From the NCBI GenBank assembly GCA_034769895.1, contig CM068367.1, positions 313,719,986-313,783,985 on the forward strand: a stretch of DNA of 64,000 nucleotides. The letters run 5' to 3'. Made by a program: the position numbers and the translations under genes. Under the pieces are notes generated by a model, which saw only the letters and a list, made by a program, of their open reading frames with translations, did no database searches and was not told where the DNA came from. The DNA comes from Magicicada septendecula. Its lineage: Eukaryota > Arthropoda > Insecta > Hemiptera > Cicadidae. Of the stretch, positions 34,004 through 46,085 are shown in pieces; position 1 is the stretch's first letter, and each line of letters begins with the position of its first letter.

Positions 34004-35297
34004 ATTTGTCTTCTCAACTCAGACATTGTATACTTATTGATTGATAAAATACACAAGAAATATTATAAATAAGGAATGTTAGATGCTGACATTTAAACTT
34101 AACTATTCCTAACACCTTATTCTACACAAACAAATATAATTATTATAATCTTATCCTATATTTCTTAATCTAGGTTTGAATATCAGTTTTTATCTATTTT
34201 TTGGGTATTTTGGGGTAATGATACCTTGTCACTTCACTGTTATTATCGCCTGCTCTTGTTCTATTTTATTCATTCTAATGAATGTTATTTAAAACAGAGT
34301 GGCAGTTATCTACAAAAACACATGTATTATAGGTCATGATAATACTCCATTTACATTATTCATGTACACAAATTAAATCACTTTAAAGTTGTAGTATTTC
34401 ATCATCTACTCAGTTTGTGAACACCAATATTGAAATATAAGGTTTATTTTCTATAACACTAACACTTGCACTGATTCTCTATTTATTCCTTGATTTTGAT
34501 TCTAAATAGTTATATAGTTTTACTAGAATCAAGAAATCTATTTATAGATTATAATGAAGATTTGTTTTTGATGTTATATTATTATCTCACATTTGTTCAC
34601 TTTCAATTCTTACTCTATACACTTTGTGGCTTACATCTATTGTACATGTGGTTTTTACCTTTGATATTTTGTTATACTTTGATTTATTATTATTATATTT
34701 ATTTAGGGGTTTGGTTTTTTTTTTATAAGAGCATTCGTTCTTCATGTGGATGCTGTCTTGCTCTTGTTTCTTCATTGATTCCTCCTCTTCTTCTTGTTTC
34801 TCATAAAATTGTTTCCTTCATCTTCTTGTGGATGTTTCTTCATTGGTCCCTTCTGTTCTTCTTGTTTCTTATAACATATTTACTCTTCTTGTTGTGGGTT
34901 TAGTCATTTTCTGGGTTTCTTCCTTACCTACTCCTATCCTACCTGGGTATTACCTGTTTTCTCATATTTAGTTTTTAACTTGGTTTTGATGATTCATCAC
35001 TCCTTGTAACATTTATTTTACATGAGCTTTTATTTTAATCAATGATTGTATTCCACGGTGGTTCTTAATTAATTCTTCATATTATTTTTGCTTTCTCGGA
35101 TTTAATTATGTTATTATTTTATTTCTATGATATTTTACCATTCATTTTTATGGGCTTATCTGTCATGCTACAATATTAATGTGGAAGATCAATTCTATTC
35201 ACACTGTCAATATAATTTTGAAATGAATATTAGAGTATATTAAAGTTTTTTTAAGAGTCGTGTAATCACGTTTCCCGCTCTAGAAAAAATAGTTGAA
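34004..35297. other. T-rich stretch
   Basis: The plus strand is strongly T-rich at 34480-34910, which yields a 137-codon hydrophobic frame of no recognisable family. A local imperfect repeat (ttcttcatt...cttcttgtttct) occurs at about 34769-34875. Confidence 0.4.
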
Positions 35298-35584
35298 AAA
35301 ACTACGCCTAACTAGACTGCTGCAATTATAGAACATGGAAATTAAAAAATTACCAGTGTCCCATTTTTCTGAATGGTGTCCGATGTTTTTTTTCCGTACA
35401 AAGTTAATATAAATGCAAATTCTGTACTGTTGCAAATAAAATTGAAATACGGAGATAAAGGAACGTCATAATGGCAGAGAGAGTGAAATAAACTCGGACG
35501 AATGTTTTCATCGGGACAGTGACTTTAAACGGATCAAAATAAATGATGTTAGATAATCCTGTTTGAATCCAAACCCAAGTTACT
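35298..35584 (+). repeat. Dispersed repeat, copy 1
   Basis: About 285 bp that recurs in the same orientation at 54326-54612 at roughly three-quarters identity. Shared blocks include ctgaatggtg-ccga, gttaatataaatgcaaat, ggaacgtcataa-gg and gactttaaacggatca. There is no coding sequence. It is probably part of an unidentified non-autonomous element. Confidence 0.75.
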
Positions 35585-36212
35585 TTTATCAGATTTATAA
35601 GGAATAATTTAGAATAATACACAACGTTTCTTGATAACTAAAATATAATCAAGCCATGATTTGCAAACACGCAAATTCTCTGATGTTGCTAGTTTTTCTA
35701 AATAAATAAGTCATTTCGATCACATTATAATACAATTTATAATTAAATGAACGTTCTACACAACACATGTGTCGCTACATTTAATGACAACTGACTTTAC
35801 TGGGTCGTAACTTTTATATCTTGGCCCTAGACTAACGACGAAATTGACAAAAATAAAAAAGTAATAGAACAAAAATTAGAAAACAAGCTACACAATAATA
35901 AAAGCAAATTCCTAACTAATTTTCGCAAAGCAGCATATACACCAGATCTAAATATAAACCTAATTCTGTAGGCCTATTTGAAGTTTGAATATACAGAGTC
36001 AACCTTGCAGACGCATGCACATACGCAAATTCAGTAAATCAATCAACTTACCTGTTTTATCATGATAAAGAGCTATAGGCTATAATGTTTCGTTTCTCAT
36101 ATTCTAAATAAAGGTACATATTACATTATTTGTTATGTTACTTTGATAATGGGAAAGCATAGGCTTATAACACACTGTCTTATGATGATATGTGTGTTTA
36201 TTTTACATTTTT
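35585..36212. other. AT-rich spacer
   Basis: No supported feature. Confidence 0.35.
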
Positions 36213-37259
36213 ACTTCCATGTTCCATAAGGAAATGGAAGTATAGTCATAGCGAAAAGAATCGTGTTCGAGATAATTGAAGATTCTGATTGTACTACCCT
36301 CAAAACATGAAAAAGAGTCATTTTTCGAAAAGTGTCTGTGTGTGTGTCTATCTGTGTGTAGAATTTTTCTATGTCAAACGATAACTGCCGCAATTTAAGT
36401 TCCGAATTGTAAAGGACTCGAGGCCTATTGATTTTGGTGAAGATCGGTTAATGGGAAGGGGTAGTTTACCTACAACGTTTTACGTTTTAACAAGAGCAAA
36501 GTGCATAATTTTGATAAATAAAATATCCTTAAAAGAAGGTCATAATTAATCCACTGTAGAAAGGTAGATGAAATATCTATAAATGAAAAGGGTAGTTGAA
36601 GGGGATGGGGGTAATTTTCTATAAATTAAAATGGTACTTGATGATGGAGAAAGTAAATTTTATAAGTTTTATATGTGTAATACGTTATTGACAACAAAGA
36701 AGTAGTTTCTATGGAAACATTTCATTTCACTTTAACAAAATTATATTTTTTCATTTTAATTTAAATCATGTATACACACAGGCACACACACACACACACA
36801 CACACAATTCGCGTTATTTCTGGCCTCATTCATGTTTATTTTCTTACATTTGCACGCTTTTGTTATCGATTTGCTTCCTGTGGATCGCTGGGCAGTGTAA
36901 CTGCACGTGTTTTCAGAAGAACGGTTCATAGACAGACTTTTCGTCTTTAGGGAATGAACCCTCTGCAAGATGCTCAAGCTCCATGAGTGACTTCGGAGCT
37001 CTTCGGAGGAGGGATGATTATCTGCGTAGTTCGGTTTCTTTATAAGAATAAAGTAAGCCTACCTAATTTTTATGGATAAAGTGACTGAAAATAACATTAT
37101 ATTAAACGACTACCCCATAATAACAAAAATATCTATAAATAGTGAAATTAGTTTGTGGGTGGACGATATTTTTTTAGAAATTAAAGAACAGAATTCAAGT
37201 AAATTATTTTATACATAAATCTTACAACGTGGAAGTCATGTATGGTTCTCCATACCGAT
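36213..37259 (+). mobile_element. Helentron/HINE-like non-autonomous element, copy 1
   Basis: The left end is a near-palindrome, ACTTCCAT...ATGGAAGT (36213-36242). The right end holds a hairpin, GTATGG-ttct-CCATAC (37240-37255), followed by CGAT and T-rich flank. Both ends match the second copy at 47940-49817. Inside are a (GT)n-type segment, one copy of the monomer that is tandem in the other locus (about 36370-36505), a 50 bp block ending gtttctatggaaac, and a (CA)n run (36772-36806). Short terminal inverted pieces, internal tandem repeats and a 3' hairpin are the hallmarks of Helentron-type HINE elements such as DINE-1. Assignment is by structure only, with no protein. Confidence 0.6.
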
Positions 37260-37589
37260 TTTTGTTAATTACATGTGAAATATTCAAGATGCATTAGGTA
37301 TGTTATGTGCATCTTTACATTAATCTTAAAATGCATTATAATTTTGTAACGATCTAACTTAAATTTCGTTAATGCCACACAGTGGTGAAGAGATAGCGGC
37401 AGCATTCCTCTCTGAAACATTTTTTTAATTGAATATTCACTTCTTTTCGTTCCATTCTGATTCAGCTATTTAGTTTTCTGTCAAATAATAATTGAGGAGA
37501 TTAAATTAAATACTATAGTTTTTAAGATCTAACTGTACTATTCAGTAACATGAGTTTATACGTTATAATTCCCAGAAATGAAGTAAGCT

Positions 37590-38530
37590 GTTTTGGTAGA
37601 TGAACCTGATCGCGTTTAACGAGGATCTGCATCTCGCAGCCAAGTCGTCCACATGCGTATTCCATGTCAATTGTCTGTAAACGTTGGACCCAGTAATTTG
37701 ATTACGGGCATATAATGCAATAGGACATCGCTTATGGCTGACTTCCAGTTCGGGTGCTTTTCTCGACAGAAGTGGACATAGGTCGTTTTTGTTACTGAGA
37801 AATAAAAGCCTATGTTGTTAGAATTTCTACCAACATGCCTATAGTGCTTTGCACTTTACCCTTGACCATCGCCGTTACTTTGGCCGAGTAGAACAGCGTA
37901 TAATCGTCAATGTACAAGCATTTCCCAACTGACGTTTCAATACCTCAGAAATATCTTGACGGCGATAGTTAAAAGCGTACCGCTCAACGGAGATCCCTGC
38001 CGTACTGCATTTTCCAGCTTGTGTGCGGCCGACAGTCATTGTCCGACCCGAACACGGTAAGTCGTATCTCTGAGAAAGCAACAGATACATTTGGGCAGGT
38101 TACCTCTGAACCGCCAATCATGTAGTTGTTGCATGATGTTAAATCTCCATTTTTGTCGGTTGATTTCTCCAAATCGAAGAACACTGCAAACATGTTCTTT
38201 CCTTCCATGAAACTGTTTTTAACTGTGTTTTACCGATAAACAAGTTGATGAGTAGTAGAATGGTGTCTCCGGTACCCACAATGGTGTGCGGTCAGGGTGC
38301 GTTTTTCCAGACACCAGGTGAGCAGGCTGTTTACCATCTTCTCAACTAAGTTGCCTAGACATCACGTCAACGATAATGGACGATAGTTTCGACCCTTGCC
38401 TTAAGGGGACAATCTCCGACCTTCAGAAGCGGTATGACGATTGCCTGCTTACATGGTTACTCCCCTTGCGACCATACGACGTTATAGAGTCCCAGTAATG
38501 TAGCCACAGCTGCATCCGGCAGTTGATATA
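37590..38530 (-). pseudogene. Decayed reverse transcriptase of an RNase-H-type LINE
   Basis: Reading down the reverse strand: LVEKMVNSLLTWCLEKR and a CGYRR-like site near 38370-38270, then MEGKNMFAVFFDLEK near 38210-38165 (motif A). FSEIRLTVFGSDND follows near 38060. The catalytic-box remnant IDDYTLFYSAKVTAMVK (about 37905-37855) sits in another frame. Then come FYFSVTKTTYVHFCREK near 37800-37750 and scraps to about 37600. This order is that of reverse transcriptases of R1/Loa/Outcast-like LINEs (AVFFDLEKAYD, LYVDDF, FS-SKT-MHFC). At least five frame changes or stops are needed. It may belong to the same class as the RNase H fragment at 27373-28090, but the two are not joined. Confidence 0.82.
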
Positions 38531-38534
38531 CTTG

Positions 38535-40076
38535 TAAGTTATTTACGAGTAAAATAATTGATAGAACTAGATTAATAAGGAATACACCGCAAAAGCCACA
38601 AAAAGTATTTATATTTAATGCCAAAAATATTACACATTACAAAGTTGCTTAAACATAAGTTAAATAACATTAACATATTTTGAAACCATGTGTAAACAAA
38701 TTCAACGACCTCTAAAACTAAAGAAAAACTGAAAAAATGTGTCAAAATTTTTTCTGAAATAACTATACTTTCCATAAACCTGCTTAATTTTTTGTAAGTC
38801 ATATGTAACTTGTATTCAGAAAAAATAAGATTTTCTAGGTACCGTACCTATAAATTTACTATGTTCATATTTTATGTTACTGCACAGTAAAAAACGGTTA
38901 CCAAGCAATTTATAAGCTAATAAATTAAACAAATTAAATGCAGGAATGAGACAAATTTTACGAAAAAAAAAATCGAAATTTTATGGGCAAGCCAATATTG
39001 TTATGTAAATGCGAGACTGCACTACGGACAGGCAAATAAATAACAAGCAGGAATATTATATAATGTTATATAAGATCACTTTTGGGATGCACGAAGGTCA
39101 AGTCTTGTAGAAACAAAAATATTATCCCAAAATTATACGTAGTTTGGAGCGACAAAACAATATTTGTATTTCTGGCCATAAAAGGCATCGTTCTTTTGAA
39201 AAAAATTGACAAAGAATAAAACGTATGAGACTGGAACGTCTCGTAATTATAGTGACATTAGGCCTATTGATTAACTCACACTGTTGCACTGCTATATTAA
39301 AGAATTCAGAGCAAAAACGTGAACGTATCAATTAAGAAACTCGCTCGGCACAACAAAACACTTTGTACACAATCTGAATAGGTTGCTACAGTATAATATT
39401 ATGATATATAGCTGTTTGCTGGGAAACTTTACAAAGCGAGCGTAACATATAACGGGCCGTTTGCGCCGTACCATTTAACAAAACATTTATGACCATTTGG
39501 CATCGCTGTGTGTAACTATACATTATAACATAAATAACTGGAAAATACTTTGGCAGGAATCCAGAAAAAGTAGATAGTGTAGAGTTATTGTTTCACTTTA
39601 AAACCATCGTTATGGTAAACGGTAGCGGTGTTTCCTTCTAATAAATCGAGTAAACGAAAGTTTTGTTTAAAATAGTACTTAAGTGCAAAAAACTGTACCA
39701 TAATTATCTATACTTCATAATTACTGAATTAAAGAAATGATGTATTAGATAATTTAAATAATATCTGAAGAACTTTACAGTAGCTAAAATAAAATGGGAT
39801 TTATTTAAACTAATTTTTTATTTTAATTTTTAAAAATACAATAAAAATTTATCCATAAATTGGAATTTATACAACATAGTTAATCAATCAATTCAGGCAG
39901 AAGCAACAAATAATCTTTACAATTGATGAAAAATATGATAATCATATGTCTCCATCAGATGCTACTTGTACAAGTCTTAACCATCTGTAATGACCACAGT
40001 TATCCTTTTACCGTTTTAAAAAACGAAGCTGTAAGGTTTATATTTAACACACTTATTGTTTAATTACAAACACAAA
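38535..40076. other. AT-rich stretch, nothing recognisable
   Basis: About 1.5 kb without a supported frame, element end or notable repeat. Confidence 0.4.
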
Positions 40077-40515
40077 GACGAGACTTTTACGCTGCTACGT
40101 ATTCTCTGTCCTCTTCTACGGTGTAGAATCTTGAACTTTGACTGAAGCCACAACTAAAAAATTTGAATCTTTCGAAATGTGTCTTTACCGTGGAACACTG
40201 ATCATTTCATGGACAGCACATATAACTAATGTTGAAGTTCTTAGAAAGATGAAGAAAGAAAGGGTAGTTATTAACACAGTGAATATAAGAAAGCTTCAGT
40301 ATCTGGGACATCTCATGAGAAATGAACAGAGATTTTACTTATTGCAGTCCACACTACAGGGAAAAGTACTTGGAAAGAGAGGAATTGGGCGACCGAGAAT
40401 CTCATGGCTGAGAAATTTAAGGACCTGGTTTGGCATAAATACAACTGACTTATTCCGTGCGGCAGTAAAGAAAGTTAAAATAGTCTGTACGATATCCAAC
40501 ATTCGAAACGGATAG
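40077..40515 (+). pseudogene. RTE-like LINE C-terminus, one stop
   Basis: The frame reads TRLLRCYVFSVLFYGVES, a TGA in place of the usual Trp codon, then TLTEATTKKFESFEMCLYRG, ISWTAHITNVEVLRKMKKER, KLQYLGHLMRNEQRFYLLQ, GKVLGKRGIGRPRISWLRNL and RTWFGINTTDLFRAAVKKVK, with a stop at 40513-40515. These are the C-terminal motifs of RTE-type LINE proteins (FEMWLYRR-x-L-x-ISW, GHLMRNE, GKRG-GRPR-SWL, DLFRAA). Only the last 145 residues remain, followed by a GAAGAAGAA tail. A typical 5'-truncated insertion. Confidence 0.88.
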
Positions 40516-40519
40516 GAAC

Positions 40520-41333
40520 TATCAGAAGAAGAAGAATTGTTTAAATATTTAAATGTAATATTTCAAATAATAAGATATAAAATATATGACTTTTTGTACA
40601 ATGTGTATTACGTAAAGTCCTTAATGACGTTATAAAATGTGCAGTATTATTAGATTTAAGTAAAATAAGAATTATAGTAAATAATATAATATTAATATAT
40701 GTATTATAGTATTAGTATTTAAGTAAGTATTATGTGCAGTAAAATTTATATTTATTAGATATTTAATTTACTGAAACACCGCAGATAGGCTGCCGACAAC
40801 AATCCAAACGTGTTAGTAGAATGTCTACCATAGATGTGTGTCAAAGTCACACCTATCGTATATAATATGAAATTCCTATTCGCTCTGGTAAAGAATATAA
40901 AGTACTAGTAGCGCTGCTTCTAGTTTTTTGTAAGAACTACAAGCAACAAGGAAAAAAACTGCTACTATTACGTCACGGTCTAAAAAACTCTGTTACTCTG
41001 TATCTACCCTCAGAATACACGCCGGGACAGTTATTGCTGATTTTATACGACAGAAGCACAAAGCAGAAACTCTACTTTATCCAGTTCCAATGAAGTACTT
41101 TTTCCTATACTTTGGTTGAGTGAGCAAAACAAAGGCTACCGCTTCTTATAATATTTGCTAAATGTGGTGAACACCATACGTCATTATTTTGAATCAATCC
41201 TTCACTTTAGTAGTGACTGTGGATTGTAAAAATTTTGCCGCTGGTACATAAAAACCGTTAGTAATTAATTGTCATTTAAATAATATTTTAATATTCATGT
41301 TTAATATGGTAACCAAATCACTTGTACGAATTA
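40520..41333. other. AT-rich spacer
   Basis: No supported gene. The sequence from 40560 to 40780 is very AT-rich, with short taa / ata repeats. Confidence 0.4.
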
Positions 41334-41381
41334 ATAAATTATTTACCTTAATTTATCCGCCTTAATTTACCTAAGAAAATA

Positions 41382-41645
41382 AGAAACATTGACAACATCA
41401 AATCAAATTACGCCCGACACCTGACTTCACACAATCATAAGTACACAGATTTTAGTTCCAATTTAATACCGTTACATGTGTGTAAGAAGGGCCGTTTCAT
41501 GAATGCCTTGGAGGAATTTCAAATTTACAGTGCATATGCAAACCCAAGGAGTCGCGATATCGTATTAAATGACCACCTGAACTTTGTATCCAACCGATTG
41601 TACGATACCGCCTTGAGTCTGCTTGCTGGGGCTACGATAAGGTAG
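41382..41645 (+). pseudogene. Penelope-like GIY-YIG region, C-terminal end
   Basis: The frame reads IRNIDNIKSNYARHLTSHNH, then KYTDFSSNLIPLHVCKKGRF, MNALEEFQIYSAYANP, DIVLNDHLNFVSNRLYDTAL and ends at TAG 41643-41645. In Penelope-like proteins the GIY-YIG nuclease is followed by this pattern: a YA-HL...NH segment, then a KKG-x-MN-LE-x-x-IY segment, then L-N-x-x-x-F-x-x-x-LYDTAL. The nuclease core itself and the reverse transcriptase are absent. Confidence 0.72.
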
Positions 41646-41771
41646 CAACCGCTCAGTGGCAGAATGAACTTGAACGGGTGCGCACCCAAATCCGCGTACG
41701 GTTCATATGCAAATTTTGACATTTTAACTTCTTAACGATCTCGCAAGAGTGATAGTTTTAACTTTTTAATA

Positions 41772-41803
41772 TCTGATGATGGAGCATAAGCTCTGAAACG
41801 CGT
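41772..41803 (+). ncRNA. Hammerhead-ribozyme-like core
   Basis: CTGATGA (41773-41779) is followed by GGAGC-ataa-GCTC, a short stem with a four-base loop, then GAAAC. This is the CUGANGA - stem II - GAAA order of a hammerhead. It lies downstream of a Penelope-like C-terminus, where such ribozymes are known to occur. The first stem II pair is U-U, so the core may be weak. Confidence 0.55.
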
Positions 41804-41857
41804 CATAGACGAAGCACAAGAAATCACAAGGCGGATAAATTAAGGTAAATAATTTAT

Positions 41858-42401
41858 AAATACTATTGCTTTTTGTTATATCAAAGACATTTCGCAAAGA
41901 TATGGAAAGTACAAAACATCGATACAGTACATAACCATCTTACAGAACTTGTATAAATTTTTCTTAACCACAATGGATAACAACGAGAAAACCATTTCTC
42001 TAACCTAACAGATAAAGTTATTATAAAACGATTACGTATTTTTTAACATTTAAAACGAATATTTTCAACATGCTTTTTGTAACATTATGTTATCATATCT
42101 GAATCATTTTTGTGTCGTCTAACCTTATTCATCACCACTTTATGCCATGCTGGAATGTACTACATACTCTTTCGCGTGTAATACGAATTCCACTTAGTAA
42201 GAACGCCCAATAATCTGAAACAGTTTTTTGATATAATAGAATGTATCTACTAAACTTCAAAAGATAAAATTTTCGTATTTGACATTATTTACTTTATTAG
42301 CCATGGTTTGGACAGCCTTAACAGATGTTCGTCTTCATCAGCGCGACTAATGGTGTTTATGTTTACATCCTGTTCACACAATGTTTATGTGTAAGTCCCG
42401 T
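41858..42401. other. AT-rich spacer
   Basis: No supported feature. Confidence 0.35.
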
Positions 42402-43830
42402 TCCTTTTTGTTTCTCGTGAGTCTCAATTGAAACTTAATGGTGTTGTGTACAGCTTATTGTCGTACAGTTTTCTACATTGCACTGGAAGTTTACTGTACG
42501 TTAACTTAAATACACGTTTTAACAAAGCAACTGATACAATTATGTCAAATTGTATTCTGGTGTTTTCCTTCTTACACAGCCGCTACAATCTCAGTACAGC
42601 GTGATAGTTTCCGCAGTGTTGCCAAATGAGAAAAGCGACGGAATATTCGAATCTGGGAACTTTATTCTATAAAGGTCTATGTGCCTTCTACTTTTTATGC
42701 TTTTTACCAATTCTTTACAGTTGACAAAAAACTTTGTTTTTGGTTTACGATGACTCCAGCGTCGAAATCTCTTAAAATTGAGCACAAAAGAATCTCGTTA
42801 TCGGATGATCGTGAGGTTTAACGAAAACAGAATGATATCGAGTCTTCAAAAAAGAAAACTGTAAGATTTACGAATAGGGATACCGACAGTGAGTGGCTTA
42901 AAAAGCAACAAAAAATTTACAGGCATTGCACAAATGCAATGCACAGAGAGGGCATTGAAAATGCTTCAATAAATCTAAAAAATATATATATTTATGTTCA
43001 TTCACCAATCAATGAATTCATTCTTCATTCACCAATCAATGAATTCATTCTTCGTTTACCAATGTACAGATTATAAGTTAAATGTAGTCACATTCATAAG
43101 CGAAGTTTTATATGTGTACTACGTTATTGAAAACAAAGTAGTAGTTTCTATGGAAACTCACCGGTTCCCATTTTCGATAACGCACCAGCGATCGGCCGAA
43201 AATGTGCGACACGTCCTTATAAACATTTTCAATGTTAAAATTGTACCTTCTATATCTTTAACTATGAGAGGAACAAGCACGCGACAAGTAGTCCAAACAA
43301 GTGAATACTGTTTAATTGAAAAAACGTTATACATGTTGTTTTTACAAAGAAGATACACCGGTAATCATATAGAATTAGGAAATATACTGGTAACCATACC
43401 ATAAAGGCACAGGAAAAGTAAATATTGTTTTATTTAAAAAATCAACTGCAACAAATGCCTTTATATAGGCCTAACGGAGGAAAATTCTGAATAACAGATG
43501 TTTAGAATCTATTCGCCGCAATCTTTTCATAGAACTTTATAGGATAACGTTCCCAGATTCAAATATCCCGTCACATTCCTCATTTGGCAACACTGCAGGA
43601 ACCAACACGCTGCACTGAGATTGTAGCGGCTGTGTAAGAATTAAGTAGTTTCTGTCTTTAAGGAAAACATCAGAATGCAATTTGACATAATAGTATCGGT
43701 TTCCTTGATAAAACGTGTATTTAAGTAAACGTCCAATAAACGTCCAGTGTAATATAGAAAACTATACGACACTCAGTGTTCACAACAGCAATAAGTTTCA
43801 ATTGAGACACACGAGAAACAAAAAGAAAGA
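42402..43830. mobile_element. Non-autonomous DNA element with ~280 bp inverted repeats
   Basis: 42402-42680 and 43550-43830 are inverted copies. Shared blocks, read from the ends inward, include ctttttgtttctcgtg, ctcaattgaaactta, tatgtcaaattg, acacagccgctacaatctca, gcagtgttgccaaatgag and gaatctgggaac. Identity is high but with indels. The centre is about 870 bp without an intact gene; a short frame at 42750-42822 reads MTPASKSLKIEHKRISLSDD and stops. The centre includes a segment repeated at 61645-61974. No target duplication was identified, and the superfamily is unknown. Confidence 0.85.
42913..43242 (+). repeat. Dispersed internal module, copy 1
   Basis: About 330 bp nearly identical to 61645-61974. 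It holds a hairpin (gcattgca-caaa-tgcaatgc, 42922-42941), two and a half tandem copies of a 27 bp unit (ttcattcaccaatcaatgaa...), and the 50 bp block ending gtttctatggaaac that also occurs in both HINE-like elements. The 136-codon frame over it is a by-product of the repeat. Confidence 0.85.
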
Positions 43831-44330
43831 CGACATATCAGTTCTCGAAAACTAATAGAACTGTGTCCATTTATTGTTTATATTTATGAACAATAAAATT
43901 AAATTTAGTACCGTATTTAACTCCAAAAGTTACGATTCAGCTTCCAAGCCCCTAGTAGAGAATTTTCCTCTTTGAATACCCTCGCTTATTTAGTTAGTTT
44001 TGTTAATTAGCTAACTAACGTTATTTGCTAATTAATAAATTAAACTTTGACTAAAGTTAAAGAACAAACAGAGTGAATAAAAATTAACAAATATAACGTT
44101 AATAATAATAAAGGTTATTTGTTTTAAATAATGTACTGTTTCTTACTCGTTTTGTAAACAATCATGTTTTTAGATTTTTTTACAAATGACGTAAGGAATT
44201 GTAAATAAAACAAATCGCATTATAATTCTTCCTTTAAAGATAAAAATTACTGAGCCATTTCAATCTCAGTTCACCATGTTAGTTCTCTCAGTCACGGTAA
44301 CTATACGGTGTTCTAAATTTACCGTGCTCG
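43831..44330. other. AT-rich spacer
   Basis: No supported gene. Confidence 0.35.
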
Positions 44331-44380
44331 CAGTGTTGCCGTAATGAATAATACGGCGTGATATTTGAACCCGTAAAAGC
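44331..44380 (-). repeat. Remnant of the 42402-43830 inverted repeat
   Basis: gcagtgttgccgtaatgaat...gtgatatttgaaccc matches the inner part of the inverted repeats at 42615-42660 and 43552-43600. It is a short, diverged piece of the same family. Confidence 0.5.
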
Positions 44381-44712
44381 GCGAATGACAAGGGATATTA
44401 CTAACTACTAATTTACCATGTTCATACATCTTTCCTTTTTAAAAACAGAGAAAGCATATATCCTTACAGTGTGTTTAAATATAGGCGTGTGTACGTGATT
44501 ATAAAATAAATTACAATGTCTAAATATAATAGAATGTAAAAGACCCAACAAGTGTCTGGTGCGGATATGTCATAAAGCCTGTGCAGAAGGCCAAATAGAA
44601 AACTTCAAGGGATAATCCAGTTACATAAAATCGGTGAGTAGCCACCGAACGATCCTCTGCTGTTATCCACTTTCTCACTCTTGTATTTTTTTTCCAATAT
44701 ATGTACTCACAA
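44381..44712. other. Non-coding spacer
   Basis: No supported feature. Confidence 0.35.
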
Positions 44713-44850
44713 CCGTCGAGGAAGAGGTGGGAAGATGGCGTTGCAGAGGACGCGAGCGACATGGGGATAAGAAACTGGAGGAGGGCTGCAATGGTTAGAG
44801 TAGATTGGAGGCGGATATTGGTGGAGGTCAGGGCCCGACTTGGGCTGTAG
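44713..44850 (+). pseudogene. LINE C-terminal end, 5'-truncated
   Basis: The frame reads PSRKRWEDGVAEDASDMGIR, NWRRAAMVRVDWRRILVEVR and ARLGL with a stop at 44848-44850. This is the last motif of RTE/CR1-like LINE proteins (GRPR-x-RW-DDV-x-DL...MG...WR-x-x-A-DR-x-W-R...A...GL). A GGA-repeat tail (44862-44873) follows, as expected for the 3' end. There are only 45 codons, no breaks and no upstream core. Confidence 0.78.
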
Positions 44851-44874
44851 CGCCATAGGAGGAGGAGGAGGATA

Positions 44875-46085
44875 TGTACACCAAATTTAAAAAGTATTAC
44901 TTAATCTATTCTTAAATAATTTGTATTGTGTTCTGAGCCAGTATCCTTTTCATTCGAACTGAAAGTACACATATGTCAGCACACACGATTTCAAGAATTC
45001 TGAATTTCTTTCCATGCATTGTTCGAAATTTAACTACATGTACACTAATCCCAATTCAAATCGTTTGTACACATCAACATAACACTCACAAATGCTATCT
45101 GAGAATCACATTATACTGCTAACCTCGATGGTGCCAGCTGACGCCCCTTAAACGTTCCAAGTCGGTGGAACCGCAGCCCCCCTCCAAAACTTACAAATTC
45201 ATGGCTTTGAATAATGACTAATTTGTATCATGCGCTTGCAGTAGGATCTCTCCTACATGCGAGGAGTCTTATTTTCGCAACACTCATTTGCGATAAGACT
45301 GTTATATCCTTTCAAAACAGTCCTAGTTCCGCAAAGTCTCCCCCCCCTCAAACTCTCTTTGGTCATGCAGCGTTCTAGTTTTGTTTTGTTAATACGTTTT
45401 AACATCATATAAAACTTCAATCAGCACCCTCAAGAGTATATCTTTAGTAGTAATAATAGTGGTTTTGAGCGCTATATATACATACATTCACATAAACATG
45501 GGTGTACGTCTTATGTATATTATCCAAGCATAAAATCCTTGTACACGTTGTCACATGTATGCAATGAAAAACAGAAGTAGCCTACAGTATACATGACAGT
45601 ACGTGCACATTTATTTTATATGTTGTAGATGTGTGTGTTCTGTGTGTGTAGATGTGTGTGTGCTTGCTATTTTTCTTGTGCTTTTATAATACCATGATTA
45701 TAAAATAATTACAGTATCCCTGAGTAGGCCGAAGTATTACAAAAATATTTTTGCACTAGAGAGACATTATTTTATAAAATGTACTGACAGATACCACACA
45801 CACACACACACACACACAGTTAGACTTATTATTTATTTTAAAATAATTTACATAATTTTGATGACAGTTGATAAAACACCAACTACAAGGGACAACTTGC
45901 ACAATAAACACGCACGCACGCACGCTCATACGTGACATTATGCGGATATATATGGATGTTTTACATATAGTTGTACGTTAGTATTTGTGAATACTATAAT
46001 GTACATATATTGGACTTAATTTTCGTTACTCAGCTACAGTGACAACAGCATTACAGTGTGATTATGGGGATATAACCAGGAAATG
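44875..46085. other. Spacer with simple repeats
   Basis: No gene. Holds (GT)n patches at 45630-45662, a (CA)n run at 45794-45819 and a (CACG)n run at 45909-45925. Confidence 0.5.

Larger units (their letters stand above)
41334..41857 (+). mobile_element. Truncated Penelope-like element between perfect 28 bp inverted repeats
   Basis: 41334-41361 and 41830-41857 are exact inverted copies (28 of 28) built around ttatttaccttaatttatcc. Between them lie the last 88 codons of a Penelope-like protein, 100 bp of spacer and a hammerhead-like core. Penelope-like elements are known for odd, sometimes inverted, terminal repeats made during insertion. This copy is short and dead. The inverted repeat could also be target DNA copied in both directions. 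Confidence 0.7.

Noticed and set aside
34490..34903. 137-codon hydrophobic frame that could look like a membrane protein
   Set aside because: The hydrophobic residues follow from a T-rich strand; no family similarity and no repeat of pattern.
36772..36806. Periodic (CA)n, (CT)n and (GT)n tracts considered as regulatory elements
   Set aside because: They look like ordinary microsatellites; no promoter or gene is next to them.
42994..43404. 136-codon frame
   Set aside because: Same repeat-derived frame as at 61726; lies inside the non-autonomous element.
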